A DNA stretch of 64,000 nt from Micromonospora sp. KC606 (GTDB taxonomy: Bacteria > Actinomycetota > Actinomycetes > Mycobacteriales > Micromonosporaceae): NCBI RefSeq assembly GCF_004348675.1, contig NZ_SMKN01000012.1, forward strand, positions 1-64,000, in the 5' to 3' direction. Positions 52,906 through 62,342 of this stretch are shown here, one piece after another. The notes beneath the pieces were generated by a model. That model worked only from the letters and a program-made list of their open reading frames with translations. It ran no database searches and was not told the origin of the DNA. Positions within the stretch are counted from its first letter, which is position 1; each line of letters starts with the position of its first letter. The translations under genes were made by a program, and so were the position numbers.

Positions 52906-53335
52906 GACCGGTACCTCCAAGATGGCGCCATCCCTCGGGGGGATGGCTGGGGTGGATGACTGCCGTGCGGGCCGCGTCGGTGCGGCACACACGGGCGGAC
53001 CACGCCGCCGCGGCCAGTGCGTCGCGGCGGATGACAGGGCGGCGCCGGCTCGCCGATTCCGTGCCCGAGCTCGCCGCCAGGGGGCGGCACCGGCCGGTCC
53101 GCGCGGCCGGATCGACGGCTGAGGCATGCGGCACGGCCTGAATCGGAGCGCAGCCCCGCTCTGGCGCCGTCATCAGGAAACCGCCGTTTGTGTGCTCTGG
53201 CGAACGCCTGCCCAACTCACAACCGCTCACAACCACTCACAGCGGGCGGTTTTCTCAGTCGAGGTGATCCAGCCCAGCAGCTTTAGCTGAGGAGGGGTGA
53301 CGGCCCCGCGAGACGTGGCTCCGGGGACAGCGGAC
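52906..53335. other. Intergenic region with left inverted repeat and iterons
   Basis: This is noncoding between the second replication-relaxation gene and the sigma-like gene. It holds the left 27-bp inverted repeat (53187-53213) followed by three CTCACA units. The remaining part is arginine-rich shadow frames. Confidence 0.5.
53187..53241. repeat. Left inverted repeat with three CTCACA iterons
   Basis: Bases 53187-53213 are the exact reverse complement of 55949-55975 (27 bp). Immediately to the right CTCACA occurs at 53216, 53226 and 53236, a perfect 10-bp period. Confidence 0.85.
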
Positions 53336-54199
53336 CTACGCCGCTGCCGTCGACGTGGTGGTGGTGGGGCTGCGATGGCGGCTGGCGGCGCGCAGGCTGG
53401 CGCGGCGTGCGGCTCGCGCCGCCAACGCCGAGGCGGCCTGTGGGGATGCCGCGTCGGTCAGCATGCCGTTGGCGAGGGCTTCGGCGAGGCGGGTGTCGAT
53501 GCGGCCCAGCCGCATGCGCAGGGCGTCAGTGCTGATGCCCATCCGGGCGGCGATGGGTTCCATGGCCCGCCGGCCCAGCCGCACGTCGATGTAGGGCTGC
53601 TCGTCGTCGGCGTCGAGGATCCCTAGGCGCACCGCGCGGCGTACCAGTACGTCCGGATGCCCGTAGGGCACCTGCGGTGTCCGCGGTCCCGTGACGTGCT
53701 CCACGTCCTCGACCGGGATGAACTCGCCGGCCTGCTGACGCAACGCGTGACCGGCGCGCCACCCGGCCCGGCACAACGACGCGTACGGCGCGCGGCGGCC
53801 CACGTCCACGTGGTCACGCAGTGCCGCCAGGAATCCTGCGAGGACCTCCGCGCTGATGTCGTCGGGTTCGCCGCGGTAGCCGTCGGACAACTGCCTGGCG
53901 TAGCGGCGCAGCGCCGGCATCGCCATGCCGACCGCGGCGATGACCCACCGCGGACCGTCCAGGCGGGCGCGACGGATCAGCTCCCGCCACACCGCGTCGC
54001 GGGCGGTGTAGGCGCGTGGGTTAGCCAGCAGCCACTCCCGTAGCGCCGGCAGCGCCAGGACACCCGTCGGCAGGCCGTCATCCGGACCGAACATGTCGAG
54101 GTCGAGGGACAGGGGCACCGGGTCGCCGCTCAGAGCCGTGAACGCGACCTCGACGGCGTCCAGGGGCGAGGCGGGCCAGATCGTGTCGGACACACTCAT
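53336..54199 (-). CDS. Sigma-factor-like DNA-binding protein
   Basis: The 287-residue protein starts at ATG 54199 with AGGAG nine bases upstream. The middle region (RWVIAAVGMAMPALRRYARQ, DDISAEVLAGFLAALRDHVD) is helical. The C-terminal part contains PIAARMGISTDALRMRLGRI, a helix-turn-helix resembling sigma-70 region 4. It lies between iteron clusters, so it may bind them or regulate the element. It is not a recognisable housekeeping or ECF sigma factor. Confidence 0.6.
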   Translation of the reverse strand: MSVSDTIWPASPLDAVEVAFTALSGDPVPLSLDLDMFGPDDGLPTGVLALPALREWLLANPRAYTARDAVWRELIRRARLDGPRWVIAAVGMAMPALRRYARQLSDGYRGEPDDISAEVLAGFLAALRDHVDVGRRAPYASLCRAGWRAGHALRQQAGEFIPVEDVEHVTGPRTPQVPYGHPDVLVRRAVRLGILDADDEQPYIDVRLGRRAMEPIAARMGISTDALRMRLGRIDTRLAEALANGMLTDAASPQAASALAARAARRASLRAASRHRSPTTTTSTAAA

Positions 54200-54284
54200 G
54201 ATCAACACTCCTAGGTCATGGAGGCCATCGAGCGTCGCCGCCGTGTCGCGGCGACGCTGGGAATGCCGATTACGCCACGACCGG

Positions 54285-54553
54285 CTCACAACCCGCTCAC
54301 AGCGCAGGTCAACGCCGGAATGCCACCGCCAGGTGCCCCGTCATCGCGGCAGGCGCTGTCGCGCTCGAACCGCCGCGTCAACCGGTCACCCGGTGACGGC
54401 GAATGCGCCCTGAGCAGGACTGTGAGCGGCAGGCCAGGCGAAGTTCCACCCTGTCGCGGCAGCCGACGGCCTGCACTTTGGAGACTCCTCCGGGAGTCGT
54501 CGGGCCGCTCACACCGACTCACAGCCGCTCACACCGACACACAGCCGCTCACG
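54285..54553. repeat. CTCACA iteron clusters, middle
   Basis: CTCACA occurs at 54285 and 54296, then at 54508, 54518 and 54528, with variants at 54538 and 54548, again on a 10-bp step. The last group forms two 20-mer direct repeats, 54505-54524 and 54525-54544, differing at one base. Confidence 0.8.
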
Positions 54554-54879
54554 GCGGCCGTGTCCCATGCCAGCCAACGGGATCTCACGCCAACGAAAGT
54601 GATCCGATTGCCAGTGCACGTCGTCGCTCCGTTGCTGCCGCAGGGAGCCTCTCGGATCAGTTCCCTGGCACTGCGACGGCTGGATCGTGCCTGGTGTGAC
54701 TGACCTGGCCTGTCCAGCGCTCCGCCATCGAATCAGTTCGGCCAGCACGGGACAGGCCGGGAGCCGGAACGATGCAACAGTGGTGGCGCGGCTGGCCCCA
54801 TCGCCCGGCCTACCGGCAGATCCCGACCGGCGACCAGACGACCTGGCCGGCAACGCTCGGCGGCCCGTAACGGGGCGCC
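54554..54879. other. No gene seen
   Basis: This stretch between the middle iterons and the TGACA-rich region gives poor translations on both strands. No structure was recognised. Confidence 0.4.
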
Positions 54880-55520
54880 GGTAATGACCGGGCAGTCGTC
54901 TGGCGGTGGCGTCGAGGCGGCGTTGAAGGATCTCTCACCGTGGCCGGCGGTGCCACGAGTGATGTCAATACCAACGACGCCTGTCGATGCATCCGGACAC
55001 GGTGTCACTGCCGGCGGTCACGGTGGTCGCGTCATCGGCCGGGCGTCGACGGCCGTGTCAACGTGTCCGGCGGCGCCGCGTCGCAATGACAATGTCAGTG
55101 GCATCTATCGATGTAATTTGGTCATGGCGACGCCGCCCGCCGGTCACGATGACCGCGTCGCCGCGGTCTCCGGGCCGGGGTCGTCGCGCATGGCAATGCG
55201 CCAGCTGTGCCGCGTCATTGTGACATCGATTCATCTCGTTGACATCCTGTCCGTGCGGGTCACTGACCAGCGCTTTGACACGGGTCGGGACGCGTCGCGC
55301 GCGGCCCGACCAGGCGGGGGTGGGAGCGCCGACAGCGGTGGCGGCGGCGGGACGTCGGTCATGGGTAGGCCATGTCGGTCACGCCGTGAGTCACTCTTGC
55401 GCTCAGCCGCTGGAGGACGGTCAGGGTGAGCGCCATGACACCAGCGCGTCCCTGCGCCACGGACACGATGACATCACCCATGTCATAGACGACAGCCGAT
55501 GACACGGTGACAGTCGGGTG
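54880..55520. other. Noncoding region rich in TGACA/TGTCA
   Basis: TGACA or its complement occurs about a dozen times, for example 55056, 55087, 55093, 55221, 55240, 55276, 55436, 55469, 55481, 55500 and 55508. It includes the paired ATGACAT (55468-55474) and ATGTCAT (55480-55486) with a 5-base loop. No protein-like frame is present. It may be an origin or transfer-related cis region. Confidence 0.45.
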
Positions 55521-55920
55521 GCCGCGCTCGGTGCCCCAGGCGGTCTGCTCTGGTCGGAGGCGTACGGCGCAGCGGATCAGGGCGGTGGACAAGGGCGGTA
55601 GGTCGGCGGTTCTTCCTGATCTGCTGAGCGTCGACGCCCAGGGTCCAGGCCTTTTGCAGTCCTCCTGCGCGGCGGCCCGACCGTAGATCCTGTCGGCGAC
55701 GCCGCCGCGGCTGGCCCTGTGAGGCAGCTCGGTCGCGGGCTCGGCGAACCCGGTGGCTCCGATGCTGTGGTCGGCTGGGCGCGCGAGCGACGCCCACCAG
55801 GGTAAAGCCCCTTGACTGAGAGACCTGCCGGCGATCTCACGGCCGCCCCGCTCACAGACGGCCGGCGCAGCTTGAAGACGATGAGAAGGACACCCGGGCG
55901 AGCGGTCGGACGGGCGGCCC
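55521..55920. other. No gene seen
   Basis: Frames on both strands are arginine/proline-rich shadows. No repeat or RNA was recognised before the right inverted repeat. Confidence 0.4.
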
Positions 55921-55975
55921 TGTGAGCCCCTGTGAGTGGCGGTGAGTCGGGCAGGCGTTCGCCAGAGCACACAAA
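55921..55975. repeat. Right inverted repeat with TGTGAG iterons
   Basis: TGTGAG at 55921 and 55931 and GGTGAG at 55941 lead into the 27-bp repeat at 55949-55975. The arrangement mirrors 53187-53241. Confidence 0.85.
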
Positions 55976-56084
55976 AACGGGTTTACCGGTGTCAGCGCAC
56001 CACCACGCTCGCGGCCGTGGCCCTAGCCACCTGCGGCTGAGGCGGCAGAGCAAGCTTCGACGAGGCGGTTCTGACGGTCTCGTG

Positions 56085-56165
56085 GGCCCCACCCGGACAG
56101 CGCGAGCTGGCCCCACCAGAGATCGCCGGAGTAGCAGCATGACGGTCTGAACTGGCCCCACCGGA
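56085..56165. repeat. Three GGCCCCACC repeats
   Basis: GGGCCCCACC at 56085-56094, CTGGCCCCACCAG at 56108-56120 and CTGGCCCCACCGG at 56153-56165 share a core. Such spaced copies resemble the subterminal repeats of some insertion sequences, but no transposase is adjacent. Confidence 0.35.
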
Positions 56166-56311
56166 CGACTCGCCCCGCGACTACGGCATGTCACCGCGGC
56201 GCTGGCAGCGAGGACCGCAGCAGATGAGGACGCTTTTGAAGAACCTGGATGGCCACAAATGTGACGGATAAGCTGAAGCATCACGGGCCAGACCTGCTCT
56301 ACCGTGACCGG

Positions 56312-56644
56312 ATGCCTGAGACGTTCGAGGTCGACCGGGTCGACCGTATCGCGGACATCCTTTTCGGCGTCGCTACAGCGAAGGGACTGATCGGCTATGG
56401 CCCTCTCGCGAAGCGGGTGGACACCAGGCCGGACTTCCTGAGCCAGCCGCTCGACAAGGTCTCCTGTCGGGCGTTCGACAAGGGTGAGCCGCTGTGGAGT
56501 GCACTGGTCGTCTCCCGCAGCAACGGCCGACCGAGTTCGGGCTTTTACGGCTTGGCCCGAAGGATGCGGCCCGAGTATGCCTCGCTGAGCGACGACGAAC
56601 TGTGGGAGCAGGAACGCGAGCGCTGTTACCAAGCAGCCTCGTAG
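56312..56644 (+). CDS. Small hypothetical protein, 110 aa
   Basis: ATG 56312 begins MPETFEVDRVDRIADILFGV. The product continues GLIGYGPLAKRVDTRPDFLS, PLWSALVVSRSNGRPSSGFY and ELWEQERERCYQAAS. The GYGPLAKRV...PLxSALVVxxxxGxPSxGFY pattern recurs in small actinobacterial proteins near mobile elements; I have no function for it. Codon bias supports coding. Confidence 0.6.
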   Translation: MPETFEVDRVDRIADILFGVATAKGLIGYGPLAKRVDTRPDFLSQPLDKVSCRAFDKGEPLWSALVVSRSNGRPSSGFYGLARRMRPEYASLSDDELWEQERERCYQAAS

Positions 56645-56835
56645 ACTAGAAGGTCGGAAGTCTGGCAGGCCCAGCCGGCAGGACCAGCCGGGCGGTCAGC
56701 CCTGCTTGGAGCGCCGTGCCTTTGGTAGCGGCAAATGCGGGATGTCGTGCGGGCCGGTTCGGTCACCGCGGAACAGCTCTTCTGCTGGTCGTGGAGGGGC
56801 AGCTGGTCGGGGTGGCGGCGCCTACGATGCCTGGC

Positions 56836-57654
56836 ATGACAAGGAGGATCGATTTCGCGGTGGCAGGTCCACTGACGAGGATCGACGCGGTCCATGAGCC
56901 TGCGCTGGCGACTCTCCCGCGTGAGGCCGTGGAGATCTGCCGACTTGTTCACGATCTCGTCGTTCAGCCGGCTGACGCGAAGGGCCTGAGCGTGCCCGAC
57001 GAGCGGTTCGCCGAGAACCAGCTCCGTCCCGTCAACGCTCTGATCAGCGCCCTGCTGGCCCTCGAGGCGGCTCCGCTGACCGTCGCGCGCGACCCCGCCC
57101 GGCGGGTGATCGGCACCTGCCGGCACTTCGCCGTGCTCAGCTGTGCCTTGCTGCGTTACCGCGGGATCGCGGCCCGAGCCCGCTGCGGCTTCGCCACGTA
57201 CTTCCAGCCGGGCCAGGGCGTGGACCACTGGATCACCGAGTACCGCCGGGACGGCCGCTGGGTGCGGATCGATTCCGAGATCCTGGGCGGCTCCCTCGTT
57301 GCGAAACCCGAAGACCTCGCCGCCGACGAGTTCCTCACCGGAGGTGAGGCGTGGGCGGCCTTCCGGCAGGGGCACATCGACGCGGCGACCTTCGGCGTGT
57401 ACGGCACCGAGAACTGGGGGCCGGCCGAGATCCGGGGAAACGCGATCAGGGATCTTGCCGCGCTGAACAAGGTCGAGATGCTGCCGTGGGACGAGTGGGG
57501 ACGGATGGCGGCCTCCTACAAGGGCGACACGGGCCCCGAGTACGACGAACTCATCGACGCGATCGCCGCAGTCTGCGCCACCGATGATCCGGACGCCATC
57601 ACGAACCTCTACGCCTCGGCGGACCTCACGGTGCCCACCGCGCTCCTGCGGTAA
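56836..57654 (+). CDS. Transglutaminase-like domain protein
   Basis: The 272-residue protein has the papain-like transglutaminase triad. Cys is in RRVIGTCRHFAVLSCALLRY, His is in VDHWITEYRRDGRWVRIDSE, and Asp is in the same segment. The start ATG 56836 (MTRRIDFAVAGPLTRID) is preferred over longer frames. A large antisense frame exists but is glycine/arginine-rich. It may act as a peptidase or amidase. It lies just before the integrase gene, convergent with it. Confidence 0.75.
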   Translation: MTRRIDFAVAGPLTRIDAVHEPALATLPREAVEICRLVHDLVVQPADAKGLSVPDERFAENQLRPVNALISALLALEAAPLTVARDPARRVIGTCRHFAVLSCALLRYRGIAARARCGFATYFQPGQGVDHWITEYRRDGRWVRIDSEILGGSLVAKPEDLAADEFLTGGEAWAAFRQGHIDAATFGVYGTENWGPAEIRGNAIRDLAALNKVEMLPWDEWGRMAASYKGDTGPEYDELIDAIAAVCATDDPDAITNLYASADLTVPTALLR

Positions 57655-57825
57655 CACCCGTTGGCGACTTTCCCCTGACAACGCCACCACGGCCCCGATC
57701 GTCGGCGACCACACGTCGAGCGGCCACCGAAGGACTCGGGGCTGTGCCACGCCGCGTGACTGCTGTTCTACTGCCCGATGTTCAGGCAATCCCATACTCA
57801 ACTCGGCAAAGCCGTGAGCGGTTGG

Positions 57826-58743
57826 TCATGTTCCGGAGGCCGTGTAGGCGGCGAGGATGTAGTTGGGGTGCCGGTCGAGGTTTTTGCGTGTGCGGTCGTA
57901 GCGCATGGTGGTTTCGGGGTCGGCGTGGCGGGCGGCGATCTGCACGTCGCGCAGGCTGACGCCGGTGTCGAGCATGGTGGTCACGAACGTGTGGCGGAGC
58001 ATGTGGGGATGCATCCTCGGCATCCGGATCCCTGCGGCAGTGGCGAGGTGTTTGAGTCGGCGGGTGGCGGCGTGCCGGTCCATCCGCCGAGCGTGGGTGT
58101 GGCGCAAAATCGGCCCACTGGTGCGCTCGCCGACGGCTCGGTCGATAGCTCGGGCCATCGCCGGCGGCAGCGGGACGAGCACGACCTTGCCGCCCTTGCC
58201 GCGCACGCGCATGACCCGGCGGCCGTGTTTCTCGCCCAGGTCGGCGATGTTCGACCCGCAGGCTTCGAAGATCCGCAGCCCGAGCAGGCCCAGGAGGGCG
58301 ACCAGGGCGAAGTCGTTCGGGTTCGAGGACGTGCGGGCGGTCGTGATCAAAGCTTCGAACTGTAGGTGCCCCAGTTCGAGGGTCGGCGACTCGGCCGGCA
58401 CCGTGGGGCGACGGACGTAGTCGGCTGGCGAGTGCTCCAGGATCGCGTCGATGACGCAGACCCGACAGAAGCCGACCACGACCGACAGCCGGCGGGACAC
58501 CGTCGAGGGCTGGTACCGGCGGACGTCCTGCAGCCATCGCACGTACCGCTCGATATCCACCCGCGCCGCAGCCAGCGGGTCAAGGCCGTGCTCGGCGCAC
58601 CAGCGCAGGAAGACCCGCAGGTCGGACTCGGTGTGGACGCGAGTCTGGCCACGGTAACGGCCGAGGAAGGCCGACACCGCGGCGCGCACAACGAGTTGAT
58701 CGGCCAGCACGACAGGGGAAGCGGAAGCAGGGGAGATAGTCAT
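57826..58743 (-). CDS. Tyrosine recombinase / integrase
   Basis: The 305-residue protein has an N-terminal SAM-like core-binding domain and a catalytic domain. The first Arg is in LLGLLGLRIFEACGSNIADL and Lys in GKGGKVVLVPLP. Next come PHMLRHTFVTTMLDTGVSLR (HxxR), IAARHADPETTMRYDRTRKN with the late His, and the nucleophilic Tyr. The start is ATG 58743. It is probably the integrase of the element containing the replication-relaxation genes. The attachment site is not obvious nearby. Confidence 0.9.
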   Translation of the reverse strand: MTISPASASPVVLADQLVVRAAVSAFLGRYRGQTRVHTESDLRVFLRWCAEHGLDPLAAARVDIERYVRWLQDVRRYQPSTVSRRLSVVVGFCRVCVIDAILEHSPADYVRRPTVPAESPTLELGHLQFEALITTARTSSNPNDFALVALLGLLGLRIFEACGSNIADLGEKHGRRVMRVRGKGGKVVLVPLPPAMARAIDRAVGERTSGPILRHTHARRMDRHAATRRLKHLATAAGIRMPRMHPHMLRHTFVTTMLDTGVSLRDVQIAARHADPETTMRYDRTRKNLDRHPNYILAAYTASGT

Positions 58744-59000
58744 ACATCACCGTGCGTCACCACCGGCGATGAACACCAGTCCACCTGAAGCGGCAGATGA
58801 GTGAACGTGGCATCGGCCTCGTCGAGTCTCTAGTGCGGCCTGAACCGTCGTCGAATTGCCGACATGCCCTACCTCTGTCGGGCGCGTGCCCGAGGGTGGC
58901 CACGCGCGAGCGCCTGCGTGTCGCCGTCGGTCGTGCGGGTGACCGAGGTTCTAATATAGGGTCAGCCGCAGACTCGTCGCCTCGGCCCCGCAGGAGTTTC

Positions 59001-61931
59001 ATGCGTGCCTCCAGGCAAGAACAGACCGGCGGCGCCGGCGTGTCCCATGTAAAAGAGAAGTTCCAGGACATTAACTGGGGCCCGATCGAGAACACAGAGC
59101 ATGACCTCGGCGTCGACCTATTCGTGCAGGTGCGCGACGAGCGGCGATTCGACCGCGGGGCATTGGTCGGCGTCCAGGTCAAGGCTGGCGACGCGAAGTA
59201 CTTCGCCTCGCCGGCGAGGAACGAAGCCGGGGAGGTCACCGGCTGGTGGTACTACGAGCCTGACGCGGAGCACTTCGACGACTGGGTTCAACACGGCCTG
59301 CCGCACCTCCTTGTCCTTGTCACGGATGGGCCAGGCCGGACGGCTTACTGGGTCCACGTCACGACTGACAAGATCGCCAGAACGGGGATGGGCTGCAAGA
59401 TCCTGGTTTCCGCGTCGCAGCGCATTGACTGGGACAACTTCGATGCCCTCATGACCGCCGCCACCTCAGCGAAGGCATCCCCAGACCTGCAAGGCTCCCT
59501 GTACCGCGCAGGGCCGAACGCCGTTCCGCCCGCGCGGGCACTCCGCCATGCCCTGCTCGCCCCCCGTCTCATCGCCCCCTCAGCCGGGCGGACCGGCTAT
59601 GACAAGACTCTGTCACCTGAGGAAGCCATCGCCCTCATCACCGGTGGGCGCACGCAGGATCTTGTCCGGTATACCCGGAAGCGAAACATCGTCGCCGGGA
59701 CGACCTCGCCGGCAGTCCTCAACCGCGACATGGTGAAGGCGTCGGAAACGTCGAAGGACTGGCGATGGCGGCTGTTCAACGCCCTACGAGCTTTTGCCCT
59801 GGACGGGGACACCGAGCCGGCCGTCCGGCTTGCCGCTGCAACTGCGGCTGCGGAGAACGTGCCTGTCGAGCGGCGCGCCGCCGCAGCCGTCGTGGCCGCC
59901 ACCGCGTTGATGGACCTCGAACGGTGGGACCAGGCTGCAGAAGTCCTCGCGGGGGCTGAGGCACGCGACGATCTACTTCCCGTTGACCATGGCTGGGTGC
60001 TCACTCACCGAGCCCAAGTGTTCGTCGAGCAGAACGATATCGCGCAGGCCCGAGTCCTAGCGGCTGAGGCACTCAAGACCCTAAGCCGCGACCTCGACGA
60101 TGTGACTGCTCGGGCGATCCGCGCGGCGGCTGCTGCCGTTCTTCTGTCGACATCTGGGCTTGACGGGGAAGGGGACGAGCAACAAGAGTACGTGACCAGC
60201 TTCGACACTGCGGTGTCCTGGTGGCGCAGCGGCGAAGTAGCTGCCGCCCTGGACAGCTACGACGACATCTCGTTCGACAGCTGGAGCCGGTCCGCGGACA
60301 TCGGGGCGGAGCTGTCCGAAGAATCGCAGGAACGACTGAGCGGTGCCTGGTTGGCCGCTTACCTGAGCGGTAACCGCGCGGCGGCTACCTGGCCGCTCAC
60401 AATTCGGCTGCGGCACGAATTGCAGCACCAGGAGATCGGATGGCGTGACGCCCGGTGCGACGAGGACACCTATAGCGGTGCGGGCACCGCACCTACCGCG
60501 TCGGGTGCGGCGGCCCGGCGGATCGAGGCGGCGCTCGACGCTCTCCGCAGGCACGGGCAACACGAAGATTTGAAAGTTGCCGTTGCGCGGTTGTGGGCTG
60601 TCGGACCTGCCGAACCGATCCGGGCTGCGTTGCGTCGGAGCGTCGATCAAATGTGGCGAAGAAGCACCGCCCGGGCCCACATCGCACTCCTCGCTGGGGG
60701 CGGCGATCTCCTGGAACCCGAAACTGCCGACAAGGCCGCCCACGGCTGCCTTGAGGTTCTCGCTGACGTCCCGGTGTTCCGGCAGCGGGTGCGGCCCACC
60801 TTCATGGAATGGCACTTCATTCCCAAAGCGCTGCGCACGGTGCTTCCAGCAGCCACGGACACTCTGCACGTCGAGGCGCTCGAATTGCTTCTCGCCCGCA
60901 TGAAGGCGGACCACCCCGATCGAGAAGCGGACCTGCACGCCCTTGCCGTCAACATCCGCAGTGACGTCGCAGCCCGCCAGCGCGATCGTGTCCGCCGCGC
61001 CGCCGTGGCGCAGGAGGGATATCTGTCTGCGCTCTTGCTGAAGAAGCTTTCCTCCGAGGGCGATACCGAGGCCCTGGTGGAACTCCGGAGCCGGGCGGAT
61101 GCCGGGAATCACGAGGCGGTCGTCGCCTTGGGCGCACCGGTAGATCTTGGTGAGCTCGCGGCACGGACTCTAATCGGACGTGATGTTGAGCAGTGTCGCC
61201 GGCTAGTGGCCGACGCTAGAAGGGGTTCTTTCGCTCCGACGGCAGCCGTACGGAACCTTCTCGTCATGAACTTGGCCTTTCCTGACCTCGCGGACTGGGA
61301 CCCGGTGATCGAAGCGCTCTTCGATCCCCTCGTCGCCCCACCGGCCAAGGCGGACGCCGTGCGTATCCTCACTGCGGCGATCCACGTCCCTGACCACATC
61401 CGAGCGCAGGTGCGGCAGCGTCTCACGGCGCGAGGACCGCACGCGATCGCGAGCACGCCGTTCCTCAGCGCACGTTTCGGCGACATCGCGGCCGAGTCCT
61501 TCGCACTCGCCGTGGCGGTTGGTGCCGTGGACAACGCCTGGGCATTGCGGCAGGTCCTGACGTGGCTCCGCGGTTCGGCAGCGAGACGGCGCGGCGCATC
61601 TGAGATCGTGATGGCGCTTAGCGCGAGGGCGGAAAGCCCGACCATCCAAGGTGCGCTGGTTATGTTAACCGGCGACTCACAGCACCAGATCAGAAGTGCT
61701 GCCACCGCCGCCCTGATCCGAGGAACCGCGCCTGGTGCCCATCCGGAGGTCGAGCAGGCGATCCTGGCCGCCGCATCAGAGGAAGGCTGCGCCGTCCCTT
61801 TCACCGTCGCGCGCGTGCTGGCTCGGACCGAGGAAGCATGGACGGGTCGTTCTCACGTCCGCGATCTGCTCAGCTCCCACATCTCAGCACGTGTACGCGG
61901 CGCCGTCGCTGACACGTCAGCGTCTACCTAA
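59001..61931 (+). CDS. DUF4365-type nuclease fused to large helical solenoid
   Basis: The 976-residue protein starts at ATG 59001 with AGGAG six bases upstream and a -10-like TAATAT near 58954. The N-terminal 160 residues carry a DUF4365/PD-(D/E)XK pattern: WGPIENTEHDLGVDLFVQVR, then RGALVGVQVKAGDAKYF, with Asp and Q-x-K. The remaining 800 residues are alanine-rich TPR/HEAT-like helices (EPAVRLAAATAAAENVPVER and many similar). It sits divergently next to the integrase, a typical cargo position. Nuclease-plus-solenoid proteins often serve in phage defence. That role is inferred. Confidence 0.7.
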   Translation: MRASRQEQTGGAGVSHVKEKFQDINWGPIENTEHDLGVDLFVQVRDERRFDRGALVGVQVKAGDAKYFASPARNEAGEVTGWWYYEPDAEHFDDWVQHGLPHLLVLVTDGPGRTAYWVHVTTDKIARTGMGCKILVSASQRIDWDNFDALMTAATSAKASPDLQGSLYRAGPNAVPPARALRHALLAPRLIAPSAGRTGYDKTLSPEEAIALITGGRTQDLVRYTRKRNIVAGTTSPAVLNRDMVKASETSKDWRWRLFNALRAFALDGDTEPAVRLAAATAAAENVPVERRAAAAVVAATALMDLERWDQAAEVLAGAEARDDLLPVDHGWVLTHRAQVFVEQNDIAQARVLAAEALKTLSRDLDDVTARAIRAAAAAVLLSTSGLDGEGDEQQEYVTSFDTAVSWWRSGEVAAALDSYDDISFDSWSRSADIGAELSEESQERLSGAWLAAYLSGNRAAATWPLTIRLRHELQHQEIGWRDARCDEDTYSGAGTAPTASGAAARRIEAALDALRRHGQHEDLKVAVARLWAVGPAEPIRAALRRSVDQMWRRSTARAHIALLAGGGDLLEPETADKAAHGCLEVLADVPVFRQRVRPTFMEWHFIPKALRTVLPAATDTLHVEALELLLARMKADHPDREADLHALAVNIRSDVAARQRDRVRRAAVAQEGYLSALLLKKLSSEGDTEALVELRSRADAGNHEAVVALGAPVDLGELAARTLIGRDVEQCRRLVADARRGSFAPTAAVRNLLVMNLAFPDLADWDPVIEALFDPLVAPPAKADAVRILTAAIHVPDHIRAQVRQRLTARGPHAIASTPFLSARFGDIAAESFALAVAVGAVDNAWALRQVLTWLRGSAARRRGASEIVMALSARAESPTIQGALVMLTGDSQHQIRSAATAALIRGTAPGAHPEVEQAILAAASEEGCAVPFTVARVLARTEEAWTGRSHVRDLLSSHISARVRGAVADTSAST

Positions 61932-62342
61932 ACGGAGCAATGTTGCCTTCGAAAACCACGTCACCGAGAGCACCACGCCTCAGAGTGTGCGCCACATGCC
62001 CCAATAGCGCTGAGTCGGAGGCGAAGCTCCGCCGCTGAGACGACGTGACAGCACGCGATCAGCGGCAGATTAGGATGACGTCTTGGTCGGATGTCCGCTG
62101 TATTCAAGAACGGGGGCGTGGCTTCTGGCCGCCCCAACTCCGGTCGCGGCCGGGCTTCGTTAGCGAACACGCCTCCGGCGAAACTTCCACAGTGCATATC
62201 CCATGCTGCGGGTCGTCGCGGCGTTAATCGAACTCGCCCGGGCGATCTGAATCCTTGGCCCGGCTGGACTGAACGCGTCTCCCAATCCCCTTTTGCAGCA
62301 GCGCCAGTGAGCTCAACGAACGATAGCCAACTCAGCCCGACC
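61932..62342. other. No gene seen
   Basis: About 410 bases lie between the solenoid protein stop and the stop of the minus-strand gene. No protein-like frame or RNA was recognised. Confidence 0.4.

Noticed and set aside
56626..57801. Minus-strand open frame of 391 codons over the transglutaminase-like gene
   Set aside because: The plus strand carries the Cys/His/Asp triad; the antisense frame is arginine/glycine-rich with no motif.
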